From contig NZ_CP030287.1 in assembly GCF_003287935.1 (NCBI RefSeq), positions 6,351,227 through 6,415,226 of the forward strand: 64,000 nucleotides of DNA, written 5' to 3'. Made by a program: the position numbers and the translations under genes. Origin of the DNA: Streptomyces sp. ICC1 (GTDB taxonomy: Bacteria; Actinomycetota; Actinomycetes; Streptomycetales; Streptomycetaceae). This document shows, piece after piece, positions 49,188-57,822 of this stretch (its first letter is position 1; each line of letters starts with the position of its first letter). A model generated the notes under the pieces. The model saw only the letters and a list, made by a program, of their open reading frames with translations, had not been told where the DNA came from and searched no databases.

Positions 49188-51118
49188 GTCCTACGCGGCG
49201 CACCTCATTCGCCGAGGCGCTCGTCCCCGGCACCACCCGGCCCGTCGTCATCGGCGAGTACCCGTACTACCGGGCCGACCCCGCCAACTGGGCCGCCAAC
49301 CTGAGCGAACTGCGCGCCCTGGGCGTGGACGTCGTCTCCTGCTACCTCCCGTGGCGCTTCCACGAGACCGTCGGGCCGCTCGGCGGGGGAGAGGGAGACC
49401 GCTCCTTCGACTTCACCGGGAAGACCGACCCGCAGCGCGATGTCGTCGGACTGCTGGAGCTGGCCGCCGCCGCCGGGCTGGGCGTCCTCCTCAAGCCCGG
49501 GCCCTTCATCCACGCCGAGGTCCAGCTCGGCGGGCTGCCCGACCGCCTCTGCGGCCCCGAGCACACCCCGTACCAGGGGCTGGACGGCACCGTCCTCACC
49601 TCCCAGGGCAAGCCGCTGCCCAGCCTTCTCGACCCGGCCGTCCAGGCCGAGACCGAGACCTGGCTGAAGGCCGTCGCCGACGAGGTCGTCGCCGGGGCCA
49701 CCGCCCCCGACGGTCCCGTCGTCGCCCTCCAGCTCGGCAACGAAGGCACCTGCGGGGACGCCCACCTCCCCGTGGACGCCCAGGACGCCTCGCCCCCCGC
49801 CCGCCGGGCCTTCGCCCACTGGCTCACCGGACGCGGCCTGCCCGACGAGGCCGCCCTCGCCGCCCAGGACGTCTCCCGGTGGACCAGCGCCACGCGTCAG
49901 CTGTGGTCCCGGTGGTCCGGCCACGCCATCGTCGGCCTGTGGGACCGGATCTCCGCCCTCTTCCCCGAAGGCCCGGCCCGGCTGGCCAACGTCCCCCTCA
50001 CCGAGGTCACCGCACCGCGCGCCGCGCTCGACGCCTGGGCCGCACGCCAGCGCGCCATCCAGGGCTCCGGGTACTTCGTCGGCCACACCGAATGGATCGG
50101 CAATCCGGCGCGGGAGACCACCGCATTCGGGTCCCACCTGGCCGGGATCCTCCTCGGCGGCACCGACGTGGCCGAGGCGAACTGGGGGTTCACCTGGACC
50201 GACGAGTCCTACGCCCGGCCGGCGACCCCCGTCTTCAACGCCCTGCTGGCCCTCCTGCTGGGCTCCACCACCGTCAGCGTCTACACCGCCTGCGCCACGG
50301 AGAACTGGGGTCCCCTGGTCGACATGGACCCCGACGGCCTGCGCGCCGAAGGGGTGGATCCCGGCCTGCACGCACCGCCGTACACCCCGGGTGCGCCGCT
50401 CGCCGAGTCCGGTTCCCACCAGGCCAACGCCGAGGGCCTGCGCCTGCTGGCCGCGTTCCTCGAACGCTTCGGCGCCCTGCTGACCGGCAGCGTCCTGGAC
50501 CGCGACGCGGTGGTCCTCGTCGACCGGGCCCTGCCCGAGGCCGGTGCCTGGCAGCGCACCGGCCGTACGGTCCTCGCGGAACTGGCCGAAGCCGTTGACC
50601 TTCAACTGGCCGGCTCCGGGCTGCTGTTCGGGCTCGGCTGGCTCGACGAGAAGCCGGCGCCCGCCGCCGACGGCACGCCCGTCCCCGTCGCCGTGCTGCG
50701 GGCCGGGCACGCCGACGGCGACCTCCCCGGCGAGTTGAGGCTCCGGGCCGACCGGTCCGCCGACGGCGCGGCCGCCGCGTTCCTCGCCTCGTTCGCCGCC
50801 GGGCTCCAGGCTCCGGCCGTCCGGAGCTGGACCACGGCGCACGGGAGAGCCCGCCTCCTGAGCCGGTCCGGCCCCGACGGCGTCCGCGTCATCGGAGCCT
50901 TCAACCCCACCGGTGCCGACGACCAGGTCACCGGCACCGGCACCGGCACCGGCACCGGCTGGACGCTGGACCTGCCCGCCGGCTCCGCCGCGGTCCTCGT
51001 CACCCGCGACGGCGCACTCACGGGATGGCTCGCCACCCCCGAGGAGCCGTCCGGCACCCCCGCCGCCCTCACCTGGGGCGGCGAACCGGCCGACGCGAAG
51101 CGCGTCACGGCCTCCTGA
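49184..51118 (+). CDS. GH35-like beta-galactosidase family glycosidase, cytosolic
   Basis: 644 aa, no signal peptide. TIM barrel of the GH35/GH42 clan: VVIGEYPYYRADPANWAANL, LRALGVDVVSCYLPWRFHE, GVLLKPGPFIHAEVQLGGLP, acid/base candidate in LQLGNEGTCGD and nucleophile candidate in GYFVGHTEWIG. A second half carries small beta domains, with a GTGTGTGTG tract near residue 590 encoded by CACCGG repeats. Overlaps gutB1 by ATGA, so part of the operon. Possible roles: trimming a glycosylated azasugar, or acting as a target or resistance enzyme. Both are guesses. Confidence 0.8.
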   Translation: MSPTRRTSFAEALVPGTTRPVVIGEYPYYRADPANWAANLSELRALGVDVVSCYLPWRFHETVGPLGGGEGDRSFDFTGKTDPQRDVVGLLELAAAAGLGVLLKPGPFIHAEVQLGGLPDRLCGPEHTPYQGLDGTVLTSQGKPLPSLLDPAVQAETETWLKAVADEVVAGATAPDGPVVALQLGNEGTCGDAHLPVDAQDASPPARRAFAHWLTGRGLPDEAALAAQDVSRWTSATRQLWSRWSGHAIVGLWDRISALFPEGPARLANVPLTEVTAPRAALDAWAARQRAIQGSGYFVGHTEWIGNPARETTAFGSHLAGILLGGTDVAEANWGFTWTDESYARPATPVFNALLALLLGSTTVSVYTACATENWGPLVDMDPDGLRAEGVDPGLHAPPYTPGAPLAESGSHQANAEGLRLLAAFLERFGALLTGSVLDRDAVVLVDRALPEAGAWQRTGRTVLAELAEAVDLQLAGSGLLFGLGWLDEKPAPAADGTPVPVAVLRAGHADGDLPGELRLRADRSADGAAAAFLASFAAGLQAPAVRSWTTAHGRARLLSRSGPDGVRVIGAFNPTGADDQVTGTGTGTGTGWTLDLPAGSAAVLVTRDGALTGWLATPEEPSGTPAALTWGGEPADAKRVTAS

Positions 51119-51126
51119 GAACCCGG

Positions 51127-51283
51127 GCGGCGGGGGTGCGTACCTGACAGCGCGCCCCCCGCCGCCCGGCACGGCCGGCGGCAGTCCTGCCGGTGGTGCG
51201 GAGACCGACGCCGCGCGCGGCACGGTCTCCCGGGGTCCGGAGCGGCGGGGAGCGCACCTGACGGCGCGCCCCGCCGCCCGGCC
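51127..51283. repeat. Two imperfect direct copies of a hairpin-forming repeat
   Basis: A unit of about 38 bases occurs at 51127-51165 and again at 51246-51283 with a handful of differences; both read CACCTGAC or TACCTGAC flanked by GCGGCGGGG and CCCCGCCGCCC arms. Each copy can fold, so the first probably terminates the glycosidase transcript. Confidence 0.5.
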
Positions 51284-51366
51284 TGCCCGCACCCCCCGGC
51301 CCCGCCGCACTGCCCGCCGCCCCGCCACCCGGCACCGGTCTGTCCACCGCGGACCTCGAACGCCTC

Positions 51367-51855
51367 ATGACGGACACCGCCGCACGCGCTGCCCGACTGC
51401 TCACGGGCGACACCACCAGCCTGCACCTGACCCAGCGCGAGGACGCGGCACGGATCGCCGCGAGCAACTGCGGACCCGAGTGGTTCCACCACCTCATCCA
51501 GAACACCGGTACCGAACCGACCGCGTTCGCCCGCCTCACCCGCGCCTGGCGATATGGCGGCCCAACCGGCATCACCGTCGCCGAACAGCCCCACACCCCC
51601 GACCCGACGGCGATGAGAGCAGCCCGCAGCGCCCTGACCGAGGCCCTCACCGAAATGACCACCACCCCGGTCGCCCTCAGGGCCTGGCGCAACCGCCTCA
51701 CTCTCACCGGCCACGGCATCCAGGTGCGCCTGGGCCCCGACACCCGCTGGTACCCCTACCTCCAGGATGACGACGGCGACTGGTGGCCGGCAGCGCCGGC
51801 CGACACCGACCCCGTCACGGCGCTCACCTCCGTCTGGCAGCAGACCGAGAGGTGA
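51367..51855 (+). CDS. Hypothetical protein, 162 aa
   Basis: Starts MTDTAARAARLLTGDTTSLH and contains WFHHLIQNTGTEPTAFARLTRAW, then GIQVRLGPDTRWYPYLQDDDGDWWPAAP, a strand-rich acidic C-terminus. Soluble and cytosolic by composition. Resembles a group of conserved Streptomyces hypotheticals often next to mobile or phage-like genes, but I cannot name it. Only a weak ribosome site is visible. Confidence 0.55.
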   Translation: MTDTAARAARLLTGDTTSLHLTQREDAARIAASNCGPEWFHHLIQNTGTEPTAFARLTRAWRYGGPTGITVAEQPHTPDPTAMRAARSALTEALTEMTTTPVALRAWRNRLTLTGHGIQVRLGPDTRWYPYLQDDDGDWWPAAPADTDPVTALTSVWQQTER

Positions 51856-51894
51856 CACGTACGCGGGGCCCGTGAATCGCCTCCTCAGCCCACA

Positions 51895-52045
51895 CGCAGC
51901 CGCCTCGGCCCCGGGCTCGGGATCCGTCAGCCTGGCCCGCTTCGTCGCCACCGCCTCCAGGTCCGCCGGGCCGTGGATCTTGTCGAGGTCCGTGATGAGG
52001 TCGTCAAGATCGTCACGCACGATCTGACGCCGCGCGGCCCGGAGC
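51895..52045 (-). pseudogene. Possible antitoxin-like C-terminal fragment
   Basis: The minus strand reads RRQIVRDDLDDLITDLDKIH then GPADLEAVATKRARLTDPEP, which looks like the acidic tail of small ribbon-helix-helix or antitoxin proteins. No N-terminal DNA-binding part is present and the frame does not stop after the similarity, so at best a relic. The surrounding 423-base gap (51856-52278) also holds the GGGGAGAAT repeats and no intact gene. Confidence 0.25.
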
Positions 52046-52130
52046 ACGCCCCTTCCGATACTGTGCGAAGCGGCTCAGCAAGCCCCAGGAAGGCCGCCTC
52101 ACCAGCGGAAGCACCGTCGAGAACCCGCTG

Positions 52131-52187
52131 CGGCTGGGGAGAATCTGGGGAGAATGAGCAGCGCTGGGGAGCGGCTGGGGAGAATCG
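52131..52187. repeat. CTGGGGAG tandem repeats
   Basis: Four copies of CTGGGGAG(AAT or CGG) within 57 bases, directly upstream of the CorA relic. Origin unclear; possibly duplication at a recombination border. Confidence 0.5.
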
Positions 52188-52263
52188 ACCGCACAATTCG
52201 GCGTCACCGTGAAAGCATCGGAAACACGTAACGCCGCAGGTCAGCACGCCTCATGCAGCGATC

Positions 52264-52479
52264 CGCGCAGGTCAACGCGTTGAGAACGACAACTTCAAAA
52301 AAATCTCCTCGCGGGCCGCCATCCTGTTTGCACCCACACTCGTGGGAACCATCTACGGCATGAACTTCGAAGACATGCCGGAGTTGAAGTGGGCCGGCGG
52401 CTACCCCTTCGCCATCCTCCTGATGGCAGTGGTCTGCGTCAGCCTGTACATCATCTTCAAGAAGCGCGACTGGCTGTAG
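52264..52479 (+). pseudogene. corA: CorA magnesium/cobalt transporter, 3' remnant
   Basis: About 70 codons: NDNFKKISSRAAILFAPTLV, GTIYGMNFEDMPELKW, GGYPFAILLMAVVCVSLYII, FKKRDWL, then a stop. These are both CorA transmembrane helices with the signature YGMNF loop (GMN selectivity filter) and the basic C-terminal end. The N-terminal cytoplasmic funnel (about 250 residues) is absent; upstream is repeat DNA. Non-functional on its own. Composition (NFKKI encoded by AAAAAAAT) is less GC-rich than neighbours. Confidence 0.8.
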
Positions 52480-52660
52480 CCGGCACATCGACGCCCTTGA
52501 TCAACTAGATCCTGCGAACTTTCGGAACCGGCCCCCATGGGTCGCATAAGCGCACAGCGTGACCTGCGGAGATGCTGCTCGTTCCGACGTGTCGCGAGGG
52601 GGTAATGTCGTCCGGTCACGGACGGCAATCGGATCGTCTGTTCAACCCAGGGGAACCCAC

Positions 52661-53002
52661 ATGACTGATCTGAACTCGCTGCGGGCGAGCCTTGCGTCAG
52701 GTGAGCACGAGTTCGCCGACACCTTGGCCTTCATCGCCGCGCATTACGAGTATCAGCCGCAGGCGTTCCGCAACGGGGAACTGGAAAATGCCGCAGGTGC
52801 GAACGAGGGTTCCTGCAAGACGCTGGGGCTGGCCCTGCTGGAAGGGCTGAGCGACCAGGAAGCGCTGCTGGCGTTCGGTGAGCACTATCGCGGTGTGCTG
52901 GCGACGCCGAACGACACCGACCACGGCAACATTCGCAACCTCATGGCCCATGGCCTGGACGGGGTGAGCTTCGCCGGGCAACCGTTGGCCCGCAAGAGCT
53001 GA
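52661..53002 (+). CDS. HopJ type III effector-family protein
   Basis: 113 aa. FADTLAFIAAHYEYQPQAFR, NGELENAAGANEGSCKTLGL, ALLEGLSDQEALLAFGEHYR and GVLATPNDTDHGNIRNLMAH match the whole HopJ family, including the NAAG.N.GSCK signature. The name comes from a Pseudomonas effector, but most members are housekeeping-like proteins of Gammaproteobacteria with no proven function. Occurrence in Streptomyces is unusual and suggests horizontal acquisition. ATG after CAGGGGAAC. Confidence 0.85.
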   Translation: MTDLNSLRASLASGEHEFADTLAFIAAHYEYQPQAFRNGELENAAGANEGSCKTLGLALLEGLSDQEALLAFGEHYRGVLATPNDTDHGNIRNLMAHGLDGVSFAGQPLARKS

Positions 53003-53046
53003 ACAGCGACATCCGGGCGAGCTTCGCGAACGGCCCCCGGGGCGGG

Positions 53047-53715
53047 TCAGTCTGACAGTGCGATGGTGTGCGGTGTCGGCGCGAGTTGTGCGCGGTAGCG
53101 GCGGAGGCCCCAGTTGCGGTGCTCCAGTTCCGCCGCGACCCGTACCTCGGCCGTGTTCACGCGGCCGGGCACGAGCTCCACCAGTGCGGCCACCGGGTGA
53201 TCGCCGACCAGTGGGAAACCCTTGACCCGTCGGAACTCCCACTGCGGGTTCGGCTGGGAAGCCCCGTGGCCCCGGACGGTCCACTCCTCCCTCGCCGGTC
53301 CGGCTCCAGCCGGCTTCTCCACCCCCACGTCCAGCACGCCCGTCGTGACCGTGAAGCTCAAACCCGTCCCGAGTCCGGCGACCGGACGGGTGCGCTCGCC
53401 CGGGTCGATCAGGCGCGCCATCGGCTGTACGCCGGGCTCCGGTGTGGACAGTGCGACGCCCAGGGAGGCGTGGCGGAAGACGCCTTTGCTCGTCGGAGTC
53501 TCCGGGCGGAACGAGCACACCATCAGCAGGTGCCGGAACTCCCGGTCTGGTGTGGCGCCGAGGTAGGAAAGCCAGTCGGCCGGCGCGCCCGCACGGTCGG
53601 CGGGCAGGAGGTCCCAGCCGAAAGTGAGCCTGCCGCGCAGCGGTGCGTCGTCCGCCGGGCTGCCGAGCGTACGCTCCGGCACGAGTTCGACGTCGTGCAG
53701 TCGAATCTCGGTCAT
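53047..53715 (-). CDS. Hypothetical partner of the CHAT protein
   Basis: 222 aa. Beta-rich, soluble: RLHDVELVPERTLGSPADDA, RHLLMVCSFRPETPTSKGVF, WTVRGHGASQPNPQWEFRRV. Its start overlaps the CHAT gene stop by four bases, so the two are co-translated. I do not recognise the family. It could be a substrate, inhibitor or scaffold for the CHAT protease (inference from coupling only). Confidence 0.65.
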   Translation of the reverse strand: MTEIRLHDVELVPERTLGSPADDAPLRGRLTFGWDLLPADRAGAPADWLSYLGATPDREFRHLLMVCSFRPETPTSKGVFRHASLGVALSTPEPGVQPMARLIDPGERTRPVAGLGTGLSFTVTTGVLDVGVEKPAGAGPAREEWTVRGHGASQPNPQWEFRRVKGFPLVGDHPVAALVELVPGRVNTAEVRVAAELEHRNWGLRRYRAQLAPTPHTIALSD

Positions 53716-56700
53716 GCGGCGGCTCCCTTGCTCCTGCCGTGCACGTAGGTGAACGCTCCCCAGTCACGGTAATGGGGATACGTCGTGCGCGTGGCGAGTT
53801 GGGCGCCGCGGAAGGCTCGCTCCGGTTCCGCGCCGCGCGCGACCCCCTGGTGCAGGTGGTGGTAGAAGTACGTGGCGGGCTCCGGTCGTACGGGCCACAG
53901 GCACCCGACGACGGCCTGCGCCCCGGCGGTGATCAGTGCCGACGGGATGCCGCGGATGTTGTCCCCGCGGTCGAACCGGCCCAGCGCCGACTCGCAGGCG
54001 GCGAGCGTGACGAGGCGGACGCCGCGCAGGTCGACGTCGAGGAAGTCGTAGGCGAATACGCGGCCGTCGTCGTCGCCGTCCTGCGTGAGGTAGAGGCAGT
54101 GCATCCACGGTGCGTCCTCGTCCAGTGTCCCGTGTGCGGCGATGTGGACGACGTCCGCCGTGGACATCTCCGCGCGCAGCCTGTCGCGCGTGGCCGCGGG
54201 ACCGGTGAGGGCTTCGGCGCCCACCGCCCCGGCGACCTTCCGCGCGTGCTCCTCCAGCGCCGGCTCCGCCCGCAGGCCGAAGGGGACGCCCCCGGCGGCG
54301 GAGGCCAGTACGGCGGTGCGGCGCGCACGCGCGGGGACCTCGACGGGTGCCAGGGCTTCGAGGCCCGCGATCGTGGTGACCGTCCAGTCGTCGGCGAGCA
54401 GGCGGCCGCCCGTGCGGCACAGCGGGAGGGGCAGGTAGTGCAGGGCGCCGTGCGGCCAGGCCAGGATGCGGTCCTTGCCCTGGACGCGCCACTCGGCCCA
54501 CCGCTCGCTGCCGCTGAGCGGCAGGCCGGCCGACTCCAGCAGCCGGCTGCCCTCCGGCGTCACATCGGCGAACAGCGGGTCGCGTTCGACCTCCGACCGG
54601 ATCGCCTCGACCCGGTCCGCCACCGGGTGCCGGTCGTCCTGCCCCTGCCCCTGCCCCTGCCCCTGCTCGTTCTCGTTCTCGTTCTCGTTCGACTGCTCCT
54701 GCTCGCGCTCGCCTAGGCGTACCACGAGTTCCTGGCCCTGCCTGGTGACGGCGAGCAGCACGGCCGCGCCGTTCATCGCCGCGGGCAGGAACCACGTCAG
54801 CAGCACCGTTCGATCGTCCAGCAGATCGGGCACCTTGGCCCAGATGTGCTGGTCGTCGGTGAGCGGTGCCGAGCGGCGACGCAGCTCGTCGTCGATGAAC
54901 GACGAGATGCGCCACCGCAGGTTCCGGGCGATCTGCGCGTTGTCGTGGCCGCTCGGTCGGCGGTCCGTGTCCATCACGTTCAGCAGGTTCGGCGGGTTCG
55001 GCAAGGCGCCGTCGGTGGCCGGCTCCTCCAGGTCGCGCAGTTTGGCGATGAAGTGCTGGATGTGCGCGGGGAGTTCGAGCGGGCCGTCAATGCGCCACCA
55101 CGCGCCGAGCTCCGATCCCTTGCCCGCATGGTGCAGGCCGAGGAGGAGGCCCATGGGCAGCGTCTCGCTTTCGGAGACGATCTGCCAGACCGCCGAGTGC
55201 ACGAGGTCGCGCAGGAGCCCGCCGAGTTCGGGCGAGCTGCTCGTGTCGAAGTTCGGCGCGTCCACGATGATCGCGCGCAGTGCGTCGACGAGTTCGCCGC
55301 CGTGCAGGTTGCCGATCCGCATCACGAACGGCACCAGGCTCGCCCGCGCCAGTTCCTCGAAGCCGAGCGATGCGTAGCCGAGTGCCGCGTACGTGTAGTA
55401 GCCCCACGGGAACGGGACGGGGCCCGGGGGCGGCTCGTCCGCCGTCGTCGCCTGGTAGTACAGATCCGCCGTGAGCAGCCGGACTTCCTCGCTCAGGCCG
55501 TTGCCCGCCTGCCGCAGCAGGGTGAGCCCCCACGCCGGCTGCCGCCGGTCGCGGGCGTGCGCGGCCGCGTGCAGCAGAGCCGCGGATCGCTGCGCCGCCG
55601 TCCAGGACTCCGGGAACGACACCGGGAGCGGCTGGCCGGGACGCGGGCACTCGCTCGGGTCGTCGGGCAGCGCGTGGAGCCGGGCCTCGATCAGCTGCCT
55701 GCGGTGGGTGGGGGCCCACTGGACGTCGAGCTGGTCCGCCCAGTCCAACACGGTGCGCAGCAGCGGCCGGTCGGCGCGTTCCCGGGCCAGGTTGACGCCT
55801 TGGTTGATCACCTTCGCGGTCATCGTCGTGCCGTGGGCGGCGACGAAATCGGCCAGCGGCCTCCCGAACACCCCCGCGAGCAGCCCGGCGGCCGTCTCCG
55901 GGGACACCCTGCTCGTCGTCCGCAGAAGGAACAGCGCGAGGTCCGGCTCGTCGGCGCCCGGCGCGGCACTCCATGCCGACAGCGCGGCGTCGGCGGCGTC
56001 ACGGTGAACTCCCTCCCCGTCCGCGAGGATCTGCGCGAGTACCGCCAGCAGTCGGGGCCTCATCGAGCCGCCGTCCAGCTCCAGCGCCCGCACCACCAGC
56101 TGTCCCGCTTCCGCCACCAGCCGGGCGGACTCCCTCTGGAAGGGCTCCTCTTCGGTGGACCACGTGCGGTACAGGTCAGCGGTCAGCCGGGCGAACCAGG
56201 TGGTCAGCAGCTCGCGCGCGTACGCGTCGGCGGCCAGGTCCTCCGGTCCGCGGGTGGCCAGCCGCAACCGGGCGGCGGCCAGCAGCGCGGCCACCAGGCC
56301 GGCTTCCGGGCCGGCTTCCGGGCCGGCGGAGCCGCCCAGGCTGTCGATCAGGCGGGCCGCCACCGCTGCGGACTCCTCGAACACGGCGCGGTCGGACCGG
56401 TCCGCCACCAGTCGGACGCCCGCCTCGACGGTCCGGAACGCCGCGACCCGCCAGGCGGCCTCCCTCCCGCAGGCGTCGGCGAGTTCGGCGACCAGTCGCC
56501 AGTAGACGTACATGAACTCCGCCGGGCCGCCGTGCTCGGGGAACCCGTCCCCGAACAGCGGATCCACCATCGCCCCGGCGGACAGCGCGTGGTGCTCCGC
56601 CAAGGCCCGCCGTGTCTCCTCCACTTGGCGCGCCCGTCGCTTCGCCTCGTCCAAGGAGATGATCCGATCGCACACGTACTGCGCCAGGTCCATGAGCACG

Positions 56701-57206
56701 CCGACCGGGTCGATGACGAACGTGACCGTCGGCGGATCGTCCGCCGCGCGGGCGGGCTCACCGAAGCGCACGGAGCCGGCGCACACCATCCCCCGCCCCG
56801 TTTCGAAGACCAGCGCGTCCAGGGGATCGCCGGTGGCGGGGAGTACGTGGGACACGATCAGCATGACCGAGCCCGAGGCCTCCGCCGCCTCGCGCCACCC
56901 CGGCGGCCTTTCCAGGTCGAGGTCGTGGGCGAAGGGCGCGCCATCGGGGTCGAGGACGGACAGGACACCCCCCGCGTCCTGCGTGACGCACCACCGGGGG
57001 TCGGCGGGGCGGCCGAACGGCAGCGCGTCCAGTGAGAGGAGCGCCGGGAGGCCCCGCGCGTACGCGCGCGCGAACAGGCTGCCTCCGGCCCCGCCACCCG
57101 CGGTGAAGGGGCTGATGTCGGCCAGGCCGACCGCCAGGCCGGCCCGGCGGGTCCCCTCCACCTCGGCGATGAACGCCCACCCGGTGACCTCCCGTGACAG
57201 TCGCAC
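53712..57206 (-). CDS. CHAT-domain (caspase-like) protease protein, 1164 aa
   Basis: I chose GTG 57206 (AAGGGGG 8 bases upstream; ATG 57233 is an alternative). The N-terminal 130 residues resemble a ligand or trypsin-like fold; then helical, TPR-like repeats run to about 790. The C-terminal CHAT domain (about 910-1164) has catalytic H1025 (HIAAHGTLDEDAPW) and C1071 (LAACESALGRFDRGDNIRGI), with PSALITAGAQAVVGCLWPV. CHAT proteases act in bacterial defence and programmed responses, e.g. TPR-CHAT with CRISPR type III-E. A NENENENEQGQGQGQGQ low-complexity insert lies just before the CHAT domain. Confidence 0.85.
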   Translation of the reverse strand: MRLSREVTGWAFIAEVEGTRRAGLAVGLADISPFTAGGGAGGSLFARAYARGLPALLSLDALPFGRPADPRWCVTQDAGGVLSVLDPDGAPFAHDLDLERPPGWREAAEASGSVMLIVSHVLPATGDPLDALVFETGRGMVCAGSVRFGEPARAADDPPTVTFVIDPVGVLMDLAQYVCDRIISLDEAKRRARQVEETRRALAEHHALSAGAMVDPLFGDGFPEHGGPAEFMYVYWRLVAELADACGREAAWRVAAFRTVEAGVRLVADRSDRAVFEESAAVAARLIDSLGGSAGPEAGPEAGLVAALLAAARLRLATRGPEDLAADAYARELLTTWFARLTADLYRTWSTEEEPFQRESARLVAEAGQLVVRALELDGGSMRPRLLAVLAQILADGEGVHRDAADAALSAWSAAPGADEPDLALFLLRTTSRVSPETAAGLLAGVFGRPLADFVAAHGTTMTAKVINQGVNLARERADRPLLRTVLDWADQLDVQWAPTHRRQLIEARLHALPDDPSECPRPGQPLPVSFPESWTAAQRSAALLHAAAHARDRRQPAWGLTLLRQAGNGLSEEVRLLTADLYYQATTADEPPPGPVPFPWGYYTYAALGYASLGFEELARASLVPFVMRIGNLHGGELVDALRAIIVDAPNFDTSSSPELGGLLRDLVHSAVWQIVSESETLPMGLLLGLHHAGKGSELGAWWRIDGPLELPAHIQHFIAKLRDLEEPATDGALPNPPNLLNVMDTDRRPSGHDNAQIARNLRWRISSFIDDELRRRSAPLTDDQHIWAKVPDLLDDRTVLLTWFLPAAMNGAAVLLAVTRQGQELVVRLGEREQEQSNENENENEQGQGQGQGQDDRHPVADRVEAIRSEVERDPLFADVTPEGSRLLESAGLPLSGSERWAEWRVQGKDRILAWPHGALHYLPLPLCRTGGRLLADDWTVTTIAGLEALAPVEVPARARRTAVLASAAGGVPFGLRAEPALEEHARKVAGAVGAEALTGPAATRDRLRAEMSTADVVHIAAHGTLDEDAPWMHCLYLTQDGDDDGRVFAYDFLDVDLRGVRLVTLAACESALGRFDRGDNIRGIPSALITAGAQAVVGCLWPVRPEPATYFYHHLHQGVARGAEPERAFRGAQLATRTTYPHYRDWGAFTYVHGRSKGAAA

Positions 57207-57293
57207 GCCATCCCCCTTCGCGCCGCCGGTCATCGACAGGTTCAACCGTGTCACAGACGGCGGCCGGACCACCGCTGCTCCGACTCGCCCGCG

Positions 57294-57822
57294 CTACGCC
57301 GCGCAGCCCGTCCCGACACCCTGTACGGGCTCCCGTTCGGCGGCGATCCGCCCTCCCGGGCGGGCGCGGCCGGGTTCTCGGAGTCCGGTCGTCGGGGTGG
57401 GCAGTTCGGCCCAGACCTGGTGGCCGGCCGCCGTGTGGGCGGCGCCCCAGAGGGCGGCGAGCGCGTCGACGATGTCGAGTCCGCGACCGGACGTGTCCCG
57501 TGAGGTCGCGCGGCCCGGTTCACGGCCGCGCCATCCGGGGCCCGAGTCGCCGACGACCATGTGCACGGCCGTGGTGGCGTCGTCGAGGGTGACCGTGGCC
57601 AGCCTTGTGCCAGATGGGGCCGAGGCCGTGCGTGGCGGCGTTGGTGACGAGTTCCGAGATGACGAGAGCGGCGTCGTCGACCAGGTTCTCCAGGTCCCAG
57701 GTCGTCAGCGTCGCCACCACCTGCCGGCGCGCCGCACGGGGGGACTCCCTGCATGCGGAGAGGTGCCAGCGGGGGGCCGACCTGACGATCCGGCGCTGCG
57801 GAGGAGGTGCGGGAGAGTACAT
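57294..57822 (-). pseudogene. Anti-sigma-type histidine-kinase-like ATPase (HATPase_c), frameshifted
   Basis: The start (MYSPAPPPQRRIVRSAPRWH) and N-box (DDAALVISELVTNAATHGLG) are in one frame up to about 57600. The continuation (ATVTLDDATTAVHMVVGDSG, PGWRGREPG, SGRGLDIVDALAALWG) is in another, so one extra base lies near 57597-57601 (a G in GGCTGGCC on the minus strand). Restored, it would be a 175-aa RsbW/SpoIIAB-like ATPase of the abundant Streptomyces type that binds anti-anti-sigma or sigma factors. A sequencing error is possible. Confidence 0.7.

Noticed and set aside
52661..53002. Virulence effector
   Set aside because: The HopJ name is historical; there is no type III secretion system and the family is widespread in non-pathogens.
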